In this document: positions 27,798 to 36,671 of the stretch, piece after piece
Numbering within the stretch: the stretch's first letter is position 1
How the letters are laid out: each line of letters begins with the position of its first letter
Source: JABAAI01 sp965242745
GTDB lineage: Bacteria > Spirochaetota > Leptospiria > Leptospirales > Leptonemataceae
DNA length: 43,320 nucleotides
Direction: 5' to 3'
Assembly: GCA_965242745.1 (NCBI GenBank)
Contig: CBDETG010000023.1
Span: 1-43,320, forward strand
Notes under the pieces: generated by a model
Seen by the model: the letters and a program-made list of their open reading frames with translations, nothing else
What the model was told of the DNA's origin: nothing
The model's database searches: none
Position numbers and translations under genes: made by a program

Positions 27798-28934
27798 ATG
27801 TCTCTTTCCTCCAAAAGCCTTAAGCCATCCCCAGGGCATGTCTCTCATAGATCTCATAAGGCTAAGCAAAGGCCTGTAAAGGGAAAGTCTCAGGACGCTA
27901 AGCTCAATAGTACAGAATTGCCTAATCCAATAGAGGAGATAGAGAAGAGAGGCACTAGGCGTGCAGCAAAGCTCTTACTGGCTTTGGGCGCTGAGCAGGC
28001 AGCTGAGATACTGCGCAAGCTGGAGCCTGAAGAGATAGAGCTGCTAATGCGTGAAATGACTCAAATTGAATATGTAGATGATGCTGAGACAAAATCCATA
28101 TTGGCTGATTTTAAGCAGACTGTAGGCAGGGAAAAATTGCATCTCAAAGGAGGCGTAGAAGAGACGCGTAAGTTTCTTGAAAACAGTTTAGGTCCTCAAA
28201 TGTGCGAGCAAATTATGCGCAAGATCAACCATAGGGATTTATACGTAGACTTTGCTTTTTTAGAAGGCATAGAGCCGCAGGCCCTGGCTTCTGTCCTAAG
28301 CCAGGAACACAGCCAGATTACTGCTGTAGCTTTATCTTATCTCACGCCTAAGGTGGCTGCAGAAACGATGCGTCATCTTCCGGAAAGCTTCCGTAGTGAG
28401 GTTGCTATGCGCATTGCAAAGGCAGCCAAGATACATCCTGAGGCCTTGGAGCGCGTGGCGCGCATATTACGCGAAAGATTTGAAAAACGTATTTCAGAAA
28501 GCTATTCAGAGACGGGTGGGGCGCAGTCCTTAGCTCAAATACTAAATTACATGGAACGAGAAGAAGAAAGTCAAATCCTCGCTTCTATGGAAAAAGAAAG
28601 GCCGGATATTATGGAAAAGGTCAAAGAACATCTCTACGCTTTTGAAGAGCTCTTGATACTAACGCAAAAAGAGACCCGCATCCTTTTGTCTAAGTTAGAT
28701 GACGATGCGATCATAGCGAAGGCTTTGCGCGGCGCTCATCAGGATATACGCCTGCATTTCTTTAATGCAATGTCACAGAATAGGGCTGCAGATATTATGG
28801 ATGATATAGAAAGGCAAGGCCCTCTGCCGCTTAGGGAAATTCATGAGGCCCGCTTTGCGCTCTTACAATTAGCTCAGAAGTTAGACGAGGAAGGAGCGAT
28901 TACTATTAAAAAAGCTAAAGAAGAATATATATAA
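27798..28934 (+). CDS. fliG: Flagellar motor switch protein FliG
   Basis: FliG is part of the rotor C-ring and contacts the stators. This one has 378 residues, with a basic, Ser-rich N-terminal extension of about 45 residues before the normal domain (RRAAKLLLALGAEQAAEILRKL). The middle domain has QEHSQITAVALSYL, where the usual EHPQ motif reads EHSQ. The C-terminal torque domain shows LDDDAIIAKALRG and the charged helix toward RAADIMDDIERQGP. Spirochaetes often carry more than one FliG, and the unusual N-terminus may mark a paralogue. Confidence 0.93.
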   Translation: MSLSSKSLKPSPGHVSHRSHKAKQRPVKGKSQDAKLNSTELPNPIEEIEKRGTRRAAKLLLALGAEQAAEILRKLEPEEIELLMREMTQIEYVDDAETKSILADFKQTVGREKLHLKGGVEETRKFLENSLGPQMCEQIMRKINHRDLYVDFAFLEGIEPQALASVLSQEHSQITAVALSYLTPKVAAETMRHLPESFRSEVAMRIAKAAKIHPEALERVARILRERFEKRISESYSETGGAQSLAQILNYMEREEESQILASMEKERPDIMEKVKEHLYAFEELLILTQKETRILLSKLDDDAIIAKALRGAHQDIRLHFFNAMSQNRAADIMDDIERQGPLPLREIHEARFALLQLAQKLDEEGAITIKKAKEEYI

Positions 28935-28974
28935 AAGAAGAATCGTCTTCATTAAGGGTGAAAGTATTACTCGC

Positions 28975-29895
28975 TCAAAGTTTAGGCACGGCAGATCTTT
29001 CTTCCCTTGCTTTATGGAAGGAGGCAAGCAGGCGCACCTGCGCTGGATGCAGAGAAGCTGCTTGGGCAATTTCTTTTTCTGTATAATTTTTCTCTAGAAA
29101 GGAAAGCGCCATTTGGAATTTTTCTTTGCTTTGGGAAGGCCATTTTAAGGCTAATGCCTCCAAAGGAGGCTTTGCTGGAGGCCTTGCTTCCAGCAAAACA
29201 GGGCTTTGTTCTTTTATCTCAGCCGCTTCTCCTTGTTGGAATGCGCGATTCCTGGAGCTCTGCTCGCTCCCTGGTGAGTGAAGCCTTCCCCTCCACATAT
29301 GGGAATCTTTTGGCTTGCTGCGAATAGCTTTATAGAAATTCTTCGATAGCATAAGCTTTTCAAAGATGGGAGAAAAAAGCCTAAAAAAGCTTTCTAGTGA
29401 GAAGGCAGGGTCGTGACTCTCTACTTCCTTCTTTTTGTTTTCCTTTTTGTTTTCCTTTTTGTTTTCTTCGAGCCCAAGCCGTCTTTTGTGCCCCTCACTT
29501 GCGCCGGAAAGGTAGGCATCGAAAATACTTGGCATAGGGGCTTTGATCTGCATACTGTCTTGATCTATCTTGTCTAAGACCTTGTCTATATCGTATAAGT
29601 CTTCAGGTCTACTTTCGCCCTTTGGATTTTGCTCTGTTGCTATAGTCTGTTTTGGTTTTGATAGGAAGCTGATGGCTGCCTGCGCATCTCTTTGCTTGCG
29701 CATATATGCACGGTCTTTGCTGAGAATATAGTTCTGCTCTTTTCTGCTTTGTTCGGCTTTGGCCCTTTTGCTCTTTGCTGCCTGCTTTTTAGACTTGGGG
29801 AGAATGTTATTTTGCGGCCTTGCTTTCGTTTCTTTTTTTTGCTCTTTTGCAAGTGTTTGCAGCTCTAAGGCTGCCGTCTCAGCTCGGCGCAGCAT
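28975..29895 (-). CDS. Basic hypothetical protein with C-terminal HTH-like end
   Basis: I do not recognise this protein. It is very rich in Lys, Glu, Gln and Ala, with a low-complexity middle, and ends in a helix-turn-helix-like segment (EKNYTEKEIAQAASLHPAQVRLLASF). An in-frame 12-base repeat near 29429-29466 encodes three ENKK units. Upstream of the first ATG the same frame stays open for about 43 codons and reads like protein (QLRENIELSIKYINASLALI), then meets a stop. No ATG, GTG or TTG starts it, although AGGAGG stands near 29993. It converges with fliG, ending 40 bases from it. Confidence 0.6.
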   Translation of the reverse strand: MLRRAETAALELQTLAKEQKKETKARPQNNILPKSKKQAAKSKRAKAEQSRKEQNYILSKDRAYMRKQRDAQAAISFLSKPKQTIATEQNPKGESRPEDLYDIDKVLDKIDQDSMQIKAPMPSIFDAYLSGASEGHKRRLGLEENKKENKKENKKKEVESHDPAFSLESFFRLFSPIFEKLMLSKNFYKAIRSKPKDSHMWRGRLHSPGSEQSSRNRAFQQGEAAEIKEQSPVLLEARPPAKPPLEALALKWPSQSKEKFQMALSFLEKNYTEKEIAQAASLHPAQVRLLASFHKAREERSAVPKL

Positions 29896-30154
29896 ATGAT
29901 AAGAGGCGTGCGTTTTCTGGTCTATAAGCGCAAGAGATGCGTTGATATATTTTATGCTGAGTTCAATGTTTTCTCTGAGCTGCGGCCCAAGTGAAGCCTC
30001 CTGCCCGCCGTAATGTCCGTTTTAGACGCCTTGCAAAAAAGCAATACAAGCAGAAAGCTATAAGGCAGTGCAGGCTGACAAGAAGCAATAAGTCCATTCT
30101 AGCTCTTTATCCCGCCTTGTAGAATATGGAATATGGCAAAAAGGCAAAAGCCGC

Positions 30155-31459
30155 CTAGTATCGATAGCTTTCGTGTTTGAAAGGGCCTGAAGGCTCTACT
30201 CCTATATATGCCGCCTGTTTTGGAGTCAGCGATGTCAATTCTGCTCCTATTTTTTTTAAGTGTAAGGAAGCTACTTTTTCATCCAAATGCTTAGGCAAAA
30301 GATAGATCTCCACATCGTGCTGCTTGTTATAGAGCTCTATTTGCGCAAGGACTTGATTCGTAAAACTGGCTGACATGACAAAACTTGGATGGCCTGTAGC
30401 GCAGCCAAGATTTACCAGGCGCCCCTCGGCCAGCAGGATAATACTATGGCCATCTTCAAAAGTATACTTATCAACCTGTTCTTTGATTTTCGTATGTTTT
30501 ATGCCAGGATGGGATGTGATCTGAGCTACTTGTATTTCCGTATCAAAATGGCCTATATTACAGACAATGGCGCCGTCTTTCATTTGCTTTGCATGCTCTA
30601 AAGTAATGACATCCATGTTCCCAGTAGCTGTTACGAAAATATCCGCTTTGGAGGCCCCATTTGTCTACAACAGAAACTTCGTAACCTTCCATTGCAGCTT
30701 GGAGCGCGCAAATGGGGTCTATTTCTGTGACGATAACCCGGCAGCCAAAGGCCTTCAGGCTTTCGGCAGAACCCTTGCCCACATCACCATAGCCGCACAC
30801 AACAGCGATCTTAGCTGCCATCATAATATCCGTAGCGCGTTTGATTCCATCCGCTAAAGATTCACGGCAGCCATAGAAATTATCAAACTTGCTTTTGGTG
30901 ACAGAGTCATTGACATTCATTGCAGGCGCTTGCAGCTCGCCCTTTGCAAGCATACGACGCAGCTGCAGCACGCCTGTAGTAGTCTCTTCTGTAATCCCTC
31001 GTACATGTGCCAGAAGCTCAGGATGTTTTTTGTGTATCCATGCGGTAAGGTCGCCCCCATCATCTAGAATCATATTTGGGCCCTCTTCGAATTCCAGCGT
31101 GCAGTCCTGTGCCCACCAATATTCCTCTTCACTCATGCCCTTCCACGCAAAAACGGGGAATGCCTTCCACAGCCAAAGCTGCTGCTGCATGGTCTTGGGT
31201 GCTGAAAATATTGCAGGAGGCCCACCGCACCCTAGCTCCTAATTCGATAAGAGTTTCAATGAGTACAGCAGTTTGTATCGTCATATGAAGAGAACCTGAA
31301 ATGCGGGGCGCCTTGCAGAGGCTTTTTTCCCCTGTACTCTTCTCTGATGGCCATCAGGCCGGGCATTTCTTTTTCGGCTAATATGATTTCTTCCCGTCCC
31401 CATCTTGATAGGGAGAGGTCCTTGATTTTATATGGAAGTTTTTTAGTTTCTACTATCAT
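30155..31459 (-). pseudogene. ahcY: Adenosylhomocysteinase with three frameshifts
   Basis: The sequence encodes S-adenosylhomocysteine hydrolase, which recycles SAH to adenosine and homocysteine with bound NAD. Conserved parts are clear: KDLSLSRWGREEIILAEKEMPG at the start, FAWKGMSEEEYWW, the NAD loop VVCGYGDVGKGSAESLKAFG, NIGHFDTEIQV and the C-terminal YRY. The reading frame breaks three times. Each break is cured by removing one base from a four-base G or C run: 31305-31308, 31155-31158 and 30656-30659. Without those bases the gene gives about 433 residues, the usual length. It is either a recent pseudogene or a sequence-error artefact. A MITE lies 80 bases upstream. Confidence 0.85.
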
Positions 31460-31538
31460 ACATATTGATCAAATAGTATAGGCATGAAAGGCGCTGGGCT
31501 GGGCGCTGGCAAGTCTTTTTTCTAAAATAATAAATTCT

Positions 31539-31737
31539 GGGTACTATATACCTAAAACCACAAAAATTGCTCATTGGTGAATCCCTAGTATAGAAGCGCT
31601 TTTGAACCCGCCAAAGCAAAGCAGCAAGTAATTCTATGAACAGTCTTGTAACTCTGTCAATTAATGAGAAAGATTAGAGAGTATAAGCAAATGCAGCTAT
31701 TTTAGACTATTCCTGTGGTTTTAGGTATATAGTACCC
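31539..31737 (+). mobile_element. Intact 199-bp MITE with TIRs and target duplication
   Basis: The element has perfect 24-bp terminal inverted repeats (31539-31562 and 31714-31737; outer bases gggtactatata and tatatagtaccc). It is flanked on both sides by the 8-bp target duplication taaattct (31531-31538 and 31738-31745). It encodes nothing. Two truncated relatives are at 424-559 and 34832-34979. Eight-base duplications are made by several transposase families; the parent transposase is not in the window. It separates ahcY (minus) from the STAS gene (plus) and may affect both promoters. Confidence 0.93.
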
Positions 31738-31897
31738 TAAATTCTCCTAGACGAATCTGAGCTATAAAACCCTAATGGCTTCGTCCTTTCTGTGCGCTGT
31801 TATGAAGTTCTCAATCGTCTACTCCAAATATCATAGTAGCCTTTGTCTTGTCTTTTTAGGAGGCGGCATTCTTTAGAACAGGCAAAGCAAGAGAATT

Positions 31898-32237
31898 ATG
31901 AAGCGTATTTTAGAAGCATCTTTGGAATATCACGCTAATGCGGGCTATCCTTCATATCAAAGGCCATTTGACCTCGCTTGCAGCCAAAACAGTCTTTGAA
32001 GCCTATGAAAGCATAGTTCTCAAAAAGGGCATGAAGATCGTAATTGACTTTGCGCAGACTCAGTATATCAACTCTTCGGGCGTGTCTGTATTGGTACAGC
32101 TGATTAAACAATCTCAGAAGAAAAAACATAAAATTGAGTTTGCAGGCCTAAATGAGCATTTACAACACGTCTTCCAGGTCATCGGCTTTAGCGACTTCAT
32201 ATCTATACATGCCAGCGTAGACAAAGCCCTTAACTAA
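31898..32237 (+). pseudogene. STAS-domain protein, probably frameshifted near its start
   Basis: The intact open frame from 31938 encodes most of a STAS domain, with the phospho-acceptor region DFAQTQYINSSGVSVLVQLI. Its ATG has no ribosome site and cuts off the first strand. A second frame from ATG 31898 reads MKRILEASLEYHANA, a fitting STAS N-terminus, and joins the main frame if one G is removed from ggg at 31942-31944. The whole would be about 112 residues. The function is probably partner-switching regulation, like the STAS protein near fliG. The rluA-type gene starts 18 bases after it. Confidence 0.6.
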
Positions 32238-32255
32238 AGCCGCCTCTGTTTGCAT

Positions 32256-33399
32256 ATGCAGACAGCTTCCTTGTCTCATGATGAGAAAAAGACTGCTCTT
32301 GCATCTCATCTTCCCCTGCTATATAAGGCCATGCGCAGCGACTCTTCTGTGACAAAGTCAGCTTCTGGTGGCAAGCTTAGGATTTGCGTAGAAGAGCGGT
32401 ACGCCGGCCAACGCCTTGACACTTTTTTGCGGGATGCTATGGAGGAGCGCTTAGGCGCAAGAGTCAGCCGCAGCAAAATACAGCATTGGATCAAAGCGGG
32501 TTTTGTACGCTGCCTTGCTTTTGGGAAGACCGGGCCCTCTAAGCATCATATTACAGAAAGCGGTGAAATCTATGAGCTGGCCTTGCCTGAGTTTACTTTG
32601 AGGCGGGCATCCCCGGAGGATTCGACTCTCGTTTTAGTAAACAAAGAAAGAGAGCTGCAGGCTGGAGCCCTTGCGCCTGTGCGCTTTGTGTACAGGGACC
32701 AGGATTTGGATATTGTGCATAAGCAGGCGGGTATCAGCGTACATCCAGGCCCTTATCAAAAAAATGGCAAAGAAGTCTTTTTAGTAGAAGCTCTTTTGCA
32801 TGAATGGGAGAAGGAAGGCTTATGGAAAGATAGGAAGCCAGAAGATAGGAGGCCTGGTATTGTTCATCGCCTTGATAGAGATACGGAGGGGCTCTTGCTT
32901 GCTGCCAAGCATCCTGCAGCTCAAAAAGAAATGATGAAGCTCTTTGCTAAAGGCCAAGTGAGCAAGTATTATCTGGCATGGATATGGGGCGGGCTCCCGC
33001 AAATAGAAGGCCGCATAGAGCTTCCACTCAAGCGCCATCCTGCGCATCGCCTGAAAATGCAGGTGGGCTCCACATGGGAGGCATGCGCTCACGCTCTATC
33101 GCTGTCTGCATGCTTGCAGGAGCCCTAAGGGGGCAAAGTTTAGCTATGTAGAACTCAGGCCGCTGACAGGCCGCACCCATCAGCTGCGCGTACACATGGC
33201 CTATCATAGGGCATCTGTCGTAGGGGATCCGCTGTATTCCCGCCATCATAAGAAAGTAGGAGCCCTATCTGGCATGCTGCTTTTTGCCTATCGTTTGGCC
33301 TTCAGGCAGCCTTTTTCAGGTAAGATGATTGACCTTTGCCTAGAGCCCCCCAAACGTTTTAGAGATTTTCCCATATTGTGCCAGAAAGCTAGGCTATGA
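32256..33399 (+). pseudogene. RluA-type pseudouridine synthase, frameshifted
   Basis: The first part has an S4 RNA-binding domain (YAGQRLDTFLRDAMEERL) and the catalytic RluA motif GIVHRLDRDTEGLLLAA with the active Asp. After about residue 275 the frame is lost and stops at 33128. The missing C-terminal part continues in the next frame (HALTLYRCLH, SYVELRPLTGRTHQLRVHM) to 33399. Removing one G from ggg at 33065-33067 or 33076-33078 restores one protein of about 380 residues. It would isomerise uridines in rRNA or tRNA. The target is unknown. Confidence 0.82.
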
Positions 33400-33458
33400 T
33401 CACGGTACGCAAGAGGCGCAAAGCAAGGCAATAGATCACGGTGATACGGCAGGCGAGG

Positions 33459-34352
33459 CTACGATAGTTTCTTCAGATAACGAATACTGAGGCGCTCGGG
33501 ATCAATGGCTGCAAGGCTAATATTATATCGTTTTGCTTTTTGGACGCATAGCTGCGGCTCTGTTATCAGTGTGCGGGAGGAATCAAAGGCTAGGACACGG
33601 CAGTAAGAGCGATACATAGTGTCCAGAGTCTCTGTGCCAATGGCAGGGATGTCGTAGCGCATATCATGGTCTTTGCGTGGGAATTTACACACAACAGCGC
33701 CTTTTTTGAGAAAAATCTTGCCGCCCCGCTCTATGCACTCATTGCTTCCCTCTGCCGCTTCAAGGGCCAGTATCGCCCTATTGCCCACCACTACTGTTTG
33801 TCCTATGTCCATCTGACTTAGCTGGCGTGCGCAGGCTGTGCCAAAAACAATGTCTTGTATTTCGCGAAGACTTAAGCTGGAGCCATAGCGTCCTTCTTTT
33901 AGGAAAAGATTTTGTAAGTAAAGACGCTGAGACAGTATACGAATACCGTGTTTTTGGAGTATCTTCTGAGCTATAGTAAAAAAAGAAAAATCACTTTGCT
34001 TAGGAGCGCGCCAAAGCAGATAAGCTATGCGCCAATCCAAAGAGCCTTTGTACAGGATTTCACGCTCTGCCTTGCCCAAGGTTATCAGGCGCTTGACATT
34101 GTGTCTTTTTAAGGCAAGAAGCAGGGAGCTGTAAAACTTTGTGACGCTTACGCTTTCACATAGAGTCTGAAATTGCTCAGGGACCTCTGCCTTGCTGCCT
34201 AAGATCGGGAAAATACGCACGTCCTCCCCAGCCTGTATAGCATTATGAGCCGCAATCCAAGGAAGCTTCCCGCCTCCAGCCAAGATAGCAAGAGTACCTT
34301 TTTGCTGCTCTTGAGGCGCTGTGTGCCTGAGCTTCTTTTTAAGAATTTGCAC
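33459..34352 (-). CDS. lpxI: UDP-2,3-diacylglucosamine pyrophosphatase LpxI
   Basis: LpxI makes lipid X in lipid A synthesis and replaces LpxH in some Gram-negatives. The 297-residue protein shows GTLAILAGGGKLPW at the N-terminus, VVVGNRAILALEAAEGSNECI, and the C-terminal signature KFPRKDHDMRYDIPAIGTETLDTM. The start appears to be GTG at 34352. It lies directly after fmdB on the same strand and may be read from the same promoter. Confidence 0.9.
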   Translation of the reverse strand: MQILKKKLRHTAPQEQQKGTLAILAGGGKLPWIAAHNAIQAGEDVRIFPILGSKAEVPEQFQTLCESVSVTKFYSSLLLALKRHNVKRLITLGKAEREILYKGSLDWRIAYLLWRAPKQSDFSFFTIAQKILQKHGIRILSQRLYLQNLFLKEGRYGSSLSLREIQDIVFGTACARQLSQMDIGQTVVVGNRAILALEAAEGSNECIERGGKIFLKKGAVVCKFPRKDHDMRYDIPAIGTETLDTMYRSYCRVLAFDSSRTLITEPQLCVQKAKRYNISLAAIDPERLSIRYLKKLS

Positions 34353-34390
34353 TGCTCTTCTGTATAGAGGCAGCCTTGCTGTTTGTTCCC

Positions 34391-34672
34391 TTAGCTGCAG
34401 AAGATTCCGCCTTGCCGCCTTGTTCCTTGTCTGACTTTTTCTGCGCCCTTTTTCTGCGCTCCTGACTGTTCTGCCTGTGAAGCAGGAGCTTTTTTTGCAT
34501 AATCAGTGACGTAAAATCCACTTCCTTTGAAAACAATACCTGCGCCAGCTCCGATCAAGCGGATCAGCTTCCCCGGGCATTTGGGACACTGCGTGTGGGC
34601 TGCCTCTTTCATTGACTGCAATGCTTCGTATTCGTGTTTGCAGTCCTGGCACTGATAGCTGTAAGTAGGCAT
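34391..34672 (-). CDS. FmdB-family zinc ribbon protein
   Basis: This is a small zinc-ribbon protein of the FmdB putative regulator family. It opens MPTYSYQCQDCKHEYEALQSM with the first CxxC, then QCPKCPGKLIRLIGAG with the second, and the family-typical FKGSGFYVTDYAKK. The tail ends at residue 93. In a shifted frame the sequence continues as a long Lys/Ser/Ala-rich tail to 34339 (KKSDKEQGGKAESSAAKGTN). Such tails are common in this family, so a one-base error near 34453-34463 is possible. Function is unknown. It is followed by lpxI, and its upstream region is the left 61-bp repeat. Confidence 0.85.
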   Translation of the reverse strand: MPTYSYQCQDCKHEYEALQSMKEAAHTQCPKCPGKLIRLIGAGAGIVFKGSGFYVTDYAKKAPASQAEQSGAQKKGAEKVRQGTRRQGGIFCS

Positions 34673-34748
34673 AATGCCACATGCAGGAGAAAGCCGCTGC
34701 TGGTCAAGCCATTTACAGGGACTATATTCTCCTTAGCAGAAAGCAGAG

Positions 34749-34809
34749 CACAGGCAGCCGCTTTTACAGATCATATGCGCTATGGCTGGAGCAATGTCAC
34801 ACTGCTATA
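34749..34809. repeat. Left 61-bp direct repeat bounding the island
   Basis: It is identical over 61 bases to 43001-43061. The preceding word gaaagcagag (34739-34748) is also shared, with 13 extra bases in the right copy. It lies upstream of fmdB and contains a minus-strand promoter candidate (listed separately) and TATAAT on the plus strand at 34806-34811. Confidence 0.95.
34770..34800 (-). promoter_or_regulatory. Candidate fmdB promoter
   Basis: On the minus strand, GTGACA (34795-34800) and TATGAT (34770-34775) each match consensus at five of six bases, but the spacer is 19 bases, a little long. Transcription would start about 90 bases before fmdB. The same sequence in the right repeat faces the defence operon. 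Confidence 0.4.
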
Positions 34810-34831
34810 ATAATGAAGACATAAAGGATTA

Positions 34832-34979
34832 CTCATTTGATGAAGCCTAGACATAGAATTTCTTTTGAACCGCCAAAGCAACAAGTAATTCTATTAACAG
34901 TCTTGCATATGAGAAAGATTAGGGAGTATAAGCAAAGACAGCTATTTAGCTTATTCCTGTGGTTTTGGATATATAACTC
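34832..34979 (+). mobile_element. Truncated MITE relic (copy 2)
   Basis: It matches the intact element at 31539-31737 from its inner left part to its right end. Shared words include ccgccaaagca, caagtaattctat and gagaaagattag. A degenerate right terminal repeat ends at about 34979. The left terminal repeat is missing. It sits between the left 61-bp repeat and the stop codon of the last defence gene, only two bases from that stop. Confidence 0.8.
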
Positions 34980-34981
34980 TT

Positions 34982-35839
34982 TCAATTTTTTAAAAATTCA
35001 TTTTCCATTATTTTTTTTAACTCTTCTATGGGATAAATTGCAAGTTCTTGCCATGCTGACCGGAGACCTATATGCTTACAAACTTGCTCTAATTTTTTTA
35101 CTTTAAAAAGATGAGCCATTTTTTTGTCATTTAGCAACTCAGATAGAGCCCATATTAAGGCATTGCGAACTTTAGTATCTCCTAAAATAGAATTTCTGGA
35201 AACGATTGACAGTATAAGCTTTTCCCAGTAGTCTTGCGAGTGGCGGAATATTTGAATGATATTTTTTTTATTTGCATTTGTATCTTTACATATCTCATTT
35301 GCTAGATATTGATGCCACCAAGCTCTTGCGAAAGGACAATTTACGTAAACGCTTCTATTCCCTCTAGCCTCAGGAAGGCCTCCCAAACGTCGCAGGGCTG
35401 TGCGAACTATTACATCAATATGATTAGCATCGGAATTGGCTAAGGCTTGATCAATACGTTGTAGACCTCCTGGTAATACTCCCCCATTAGCAGCCAAAAA
35501 ATAGGGCTTTATTCTACACTCTTCTATATTTCGTAGAGTGAGCAATGCCCAAAATGTTGTACGGCAAGCATAGGCTGGTTTTACACTTTGCCAGTGTTTA
35601 AATATATGAGTTTCACTATCTTTAGGTGGCTCTTTATAATCACTTTCTGTAATGGGGCGTGGCAATATAAGAAGAGTCTCGCCCTTGGTAATTTTAACTT
35701 TGTCATGTATGTATTCTATAAAGCGCTCTCTTGTACGTAGCGCCTGTAAAAAAGTTTTTTGTTCATCAGACCCTTTTTTGCGAATAAGGTTTTTCCGTAA
35801 TGCTGTATAAGCAGCATCATCAAATTCCTCAAATTTCAT
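34982..35839 (-). CDS. Unknown protein, last gene of the defence-like operon
   Basis: I do not recognise this 285-residue protein. It is mostly helical and soluble, with conserved-looking segments LPRPITESDYKEPP, PAYACRTTFWALLTLRNIE, NGGVLPGGLQRIDQA, and RNSRSVYVN-like then CPFARAWWHQYLANEI. The Trp, Arg and Cys residues in the last two suggest a functional core rather than a simple linker, but no nuclease, helicase or methylase motif is seen. It begins 12 bases after the preceding stop. It ends beside the MITE relic, so its C-terminus could have been trimmed. Confidence 0.8.
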   Translation of the reverse strand: MKFEEFDDAAYTALRKNLIRKKGSDEQKTFLQALRTRERFIEYIHDKVKITKGETLLILPRPITESDYKEPPKDSETHIFKHWQSVKPAYACRTTFWALLTLRNIEECRIKPYFLAANGGVLPGGLQRIDQALANSDANHIDVIVRTALRRLGGLPEARGNRSVYVNCPFARAWWHQYLANEICKDTNANKKNIIQIFRHSQDYWEKLILSIVSRNSILGDTKVRNALIWALSELLNDKKMAHLFKVKKLEQVCKHIGLRSAWQELAIYPIEELKKIMENEFLKN

Positions 35840-35851
35840 TATTTATCTTTG

Positions 35852-36670
35852 CTAATCTTCTAATGATGATATAATATGTGGTAGATATTGTGTTGCGACT
35901 TTATCAGCTAGAAAAGTCTCCTCATCCCATACGGCTAAGCCTTTGCCTCGCAAGTCATCTGCAAGCGCTTTTAGGTTGGGATACTGCTCCCAGCCGCCGT
36001 CATTTTCGTCACTTTTAGAATAATCCTTCGTCAATATTTCAAAGCAGCGACTAATTATATTTGTTACAATACTGTTGCGATGATTGTTACTTCCTGAATC
36101 CAGAAAACGATGTAAGTTACCCGCTACTTTTACCTGAAAATAAAAACCTCCTTCTGTGCACGCATGAACTTCAAAACAGCCATCAGGAAGTTCAGAGTCA
36201 GAGCAAATGTTCAAAAGAGAGGTAATTGCCCCATTGTGCCCGAAAAATCGTTTCAAGGCAAGCCTAGCGCCTGGCGGGAAGCTAATATCAACGCCCTGCC
36301 ACTCGGTAGCGATATCGTCATGTTTATTTGGTACATAGTTGAAACCTTTTACACAGATGATTAAAGGCTTTAGCATTGGAAAAGTTGCCACAAGATCTGC
36401 ATCCCATTCGACTTTTTGCTTAGGGCTTTCTGATATATGCAGCTTTCTATAACCAACTATTGGCAGCGAAACCATGCAGGCATATTTTGCCTTTCCATCA
36501 TTAAGTAATTTTTGGATGAATCGGGCATTTTCTATTTTATGGTCTATACAAACCGAAGTGTCTCCCTGGGAATTAATGCTAACTTCATACTTAGCATCGG
36601 GAAATGACAAATTCCCTTCTTCCAATACAGGATAGGGTAAAGAGCGTACAATTTGGTTTGTTAATGACAT
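35852..36670 (-). CDS. Unknown protein, fifth gene of the defence-like operon
   Basis: I do not recognise this 272-residue protein. The N-terminal half is strand-rich (LSFPDAKYEVSINSQGDTSVCIDH and KYACMVSLPIVGYRKLHIS), with alternating hydrophobic residues. The middle has a helical patch, GARLALKRFFGHNGAITSLLNI, and FEVHACTEGGFYFQVKVAG. It begins one base after the stop of the GHKL ATPase gene, so the two are probably translated together and may form a complex. It contains no signal peptide or membrane segment. No function is claimed. Confidence 0.82.
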   Translation of the reverse strand: MSLTNQIVRSLPYPVLEEGNLSFPDAKYEVSINSQGDTSVCIDHKIENARFIQKLLNDGKAKYACMVSLPIVGYRKLHISESPKQKVEWDADLVATFPMLKPLIICVKGFNYVPNKHDDIATEWQGVDISFPPGARLALKRFFGHNGAITSLLNICSDSELPDGCFEVHACTEGGFYFQVKVAGNLHRFLDSGSNNHRNSIVTNIISRCFEILTKDYSKSDENDGGWEQYPNLKALADDLRGKGLAVWDEETFLADKVATQYLPHIISSLED

Positions 36671-36671
36671 A

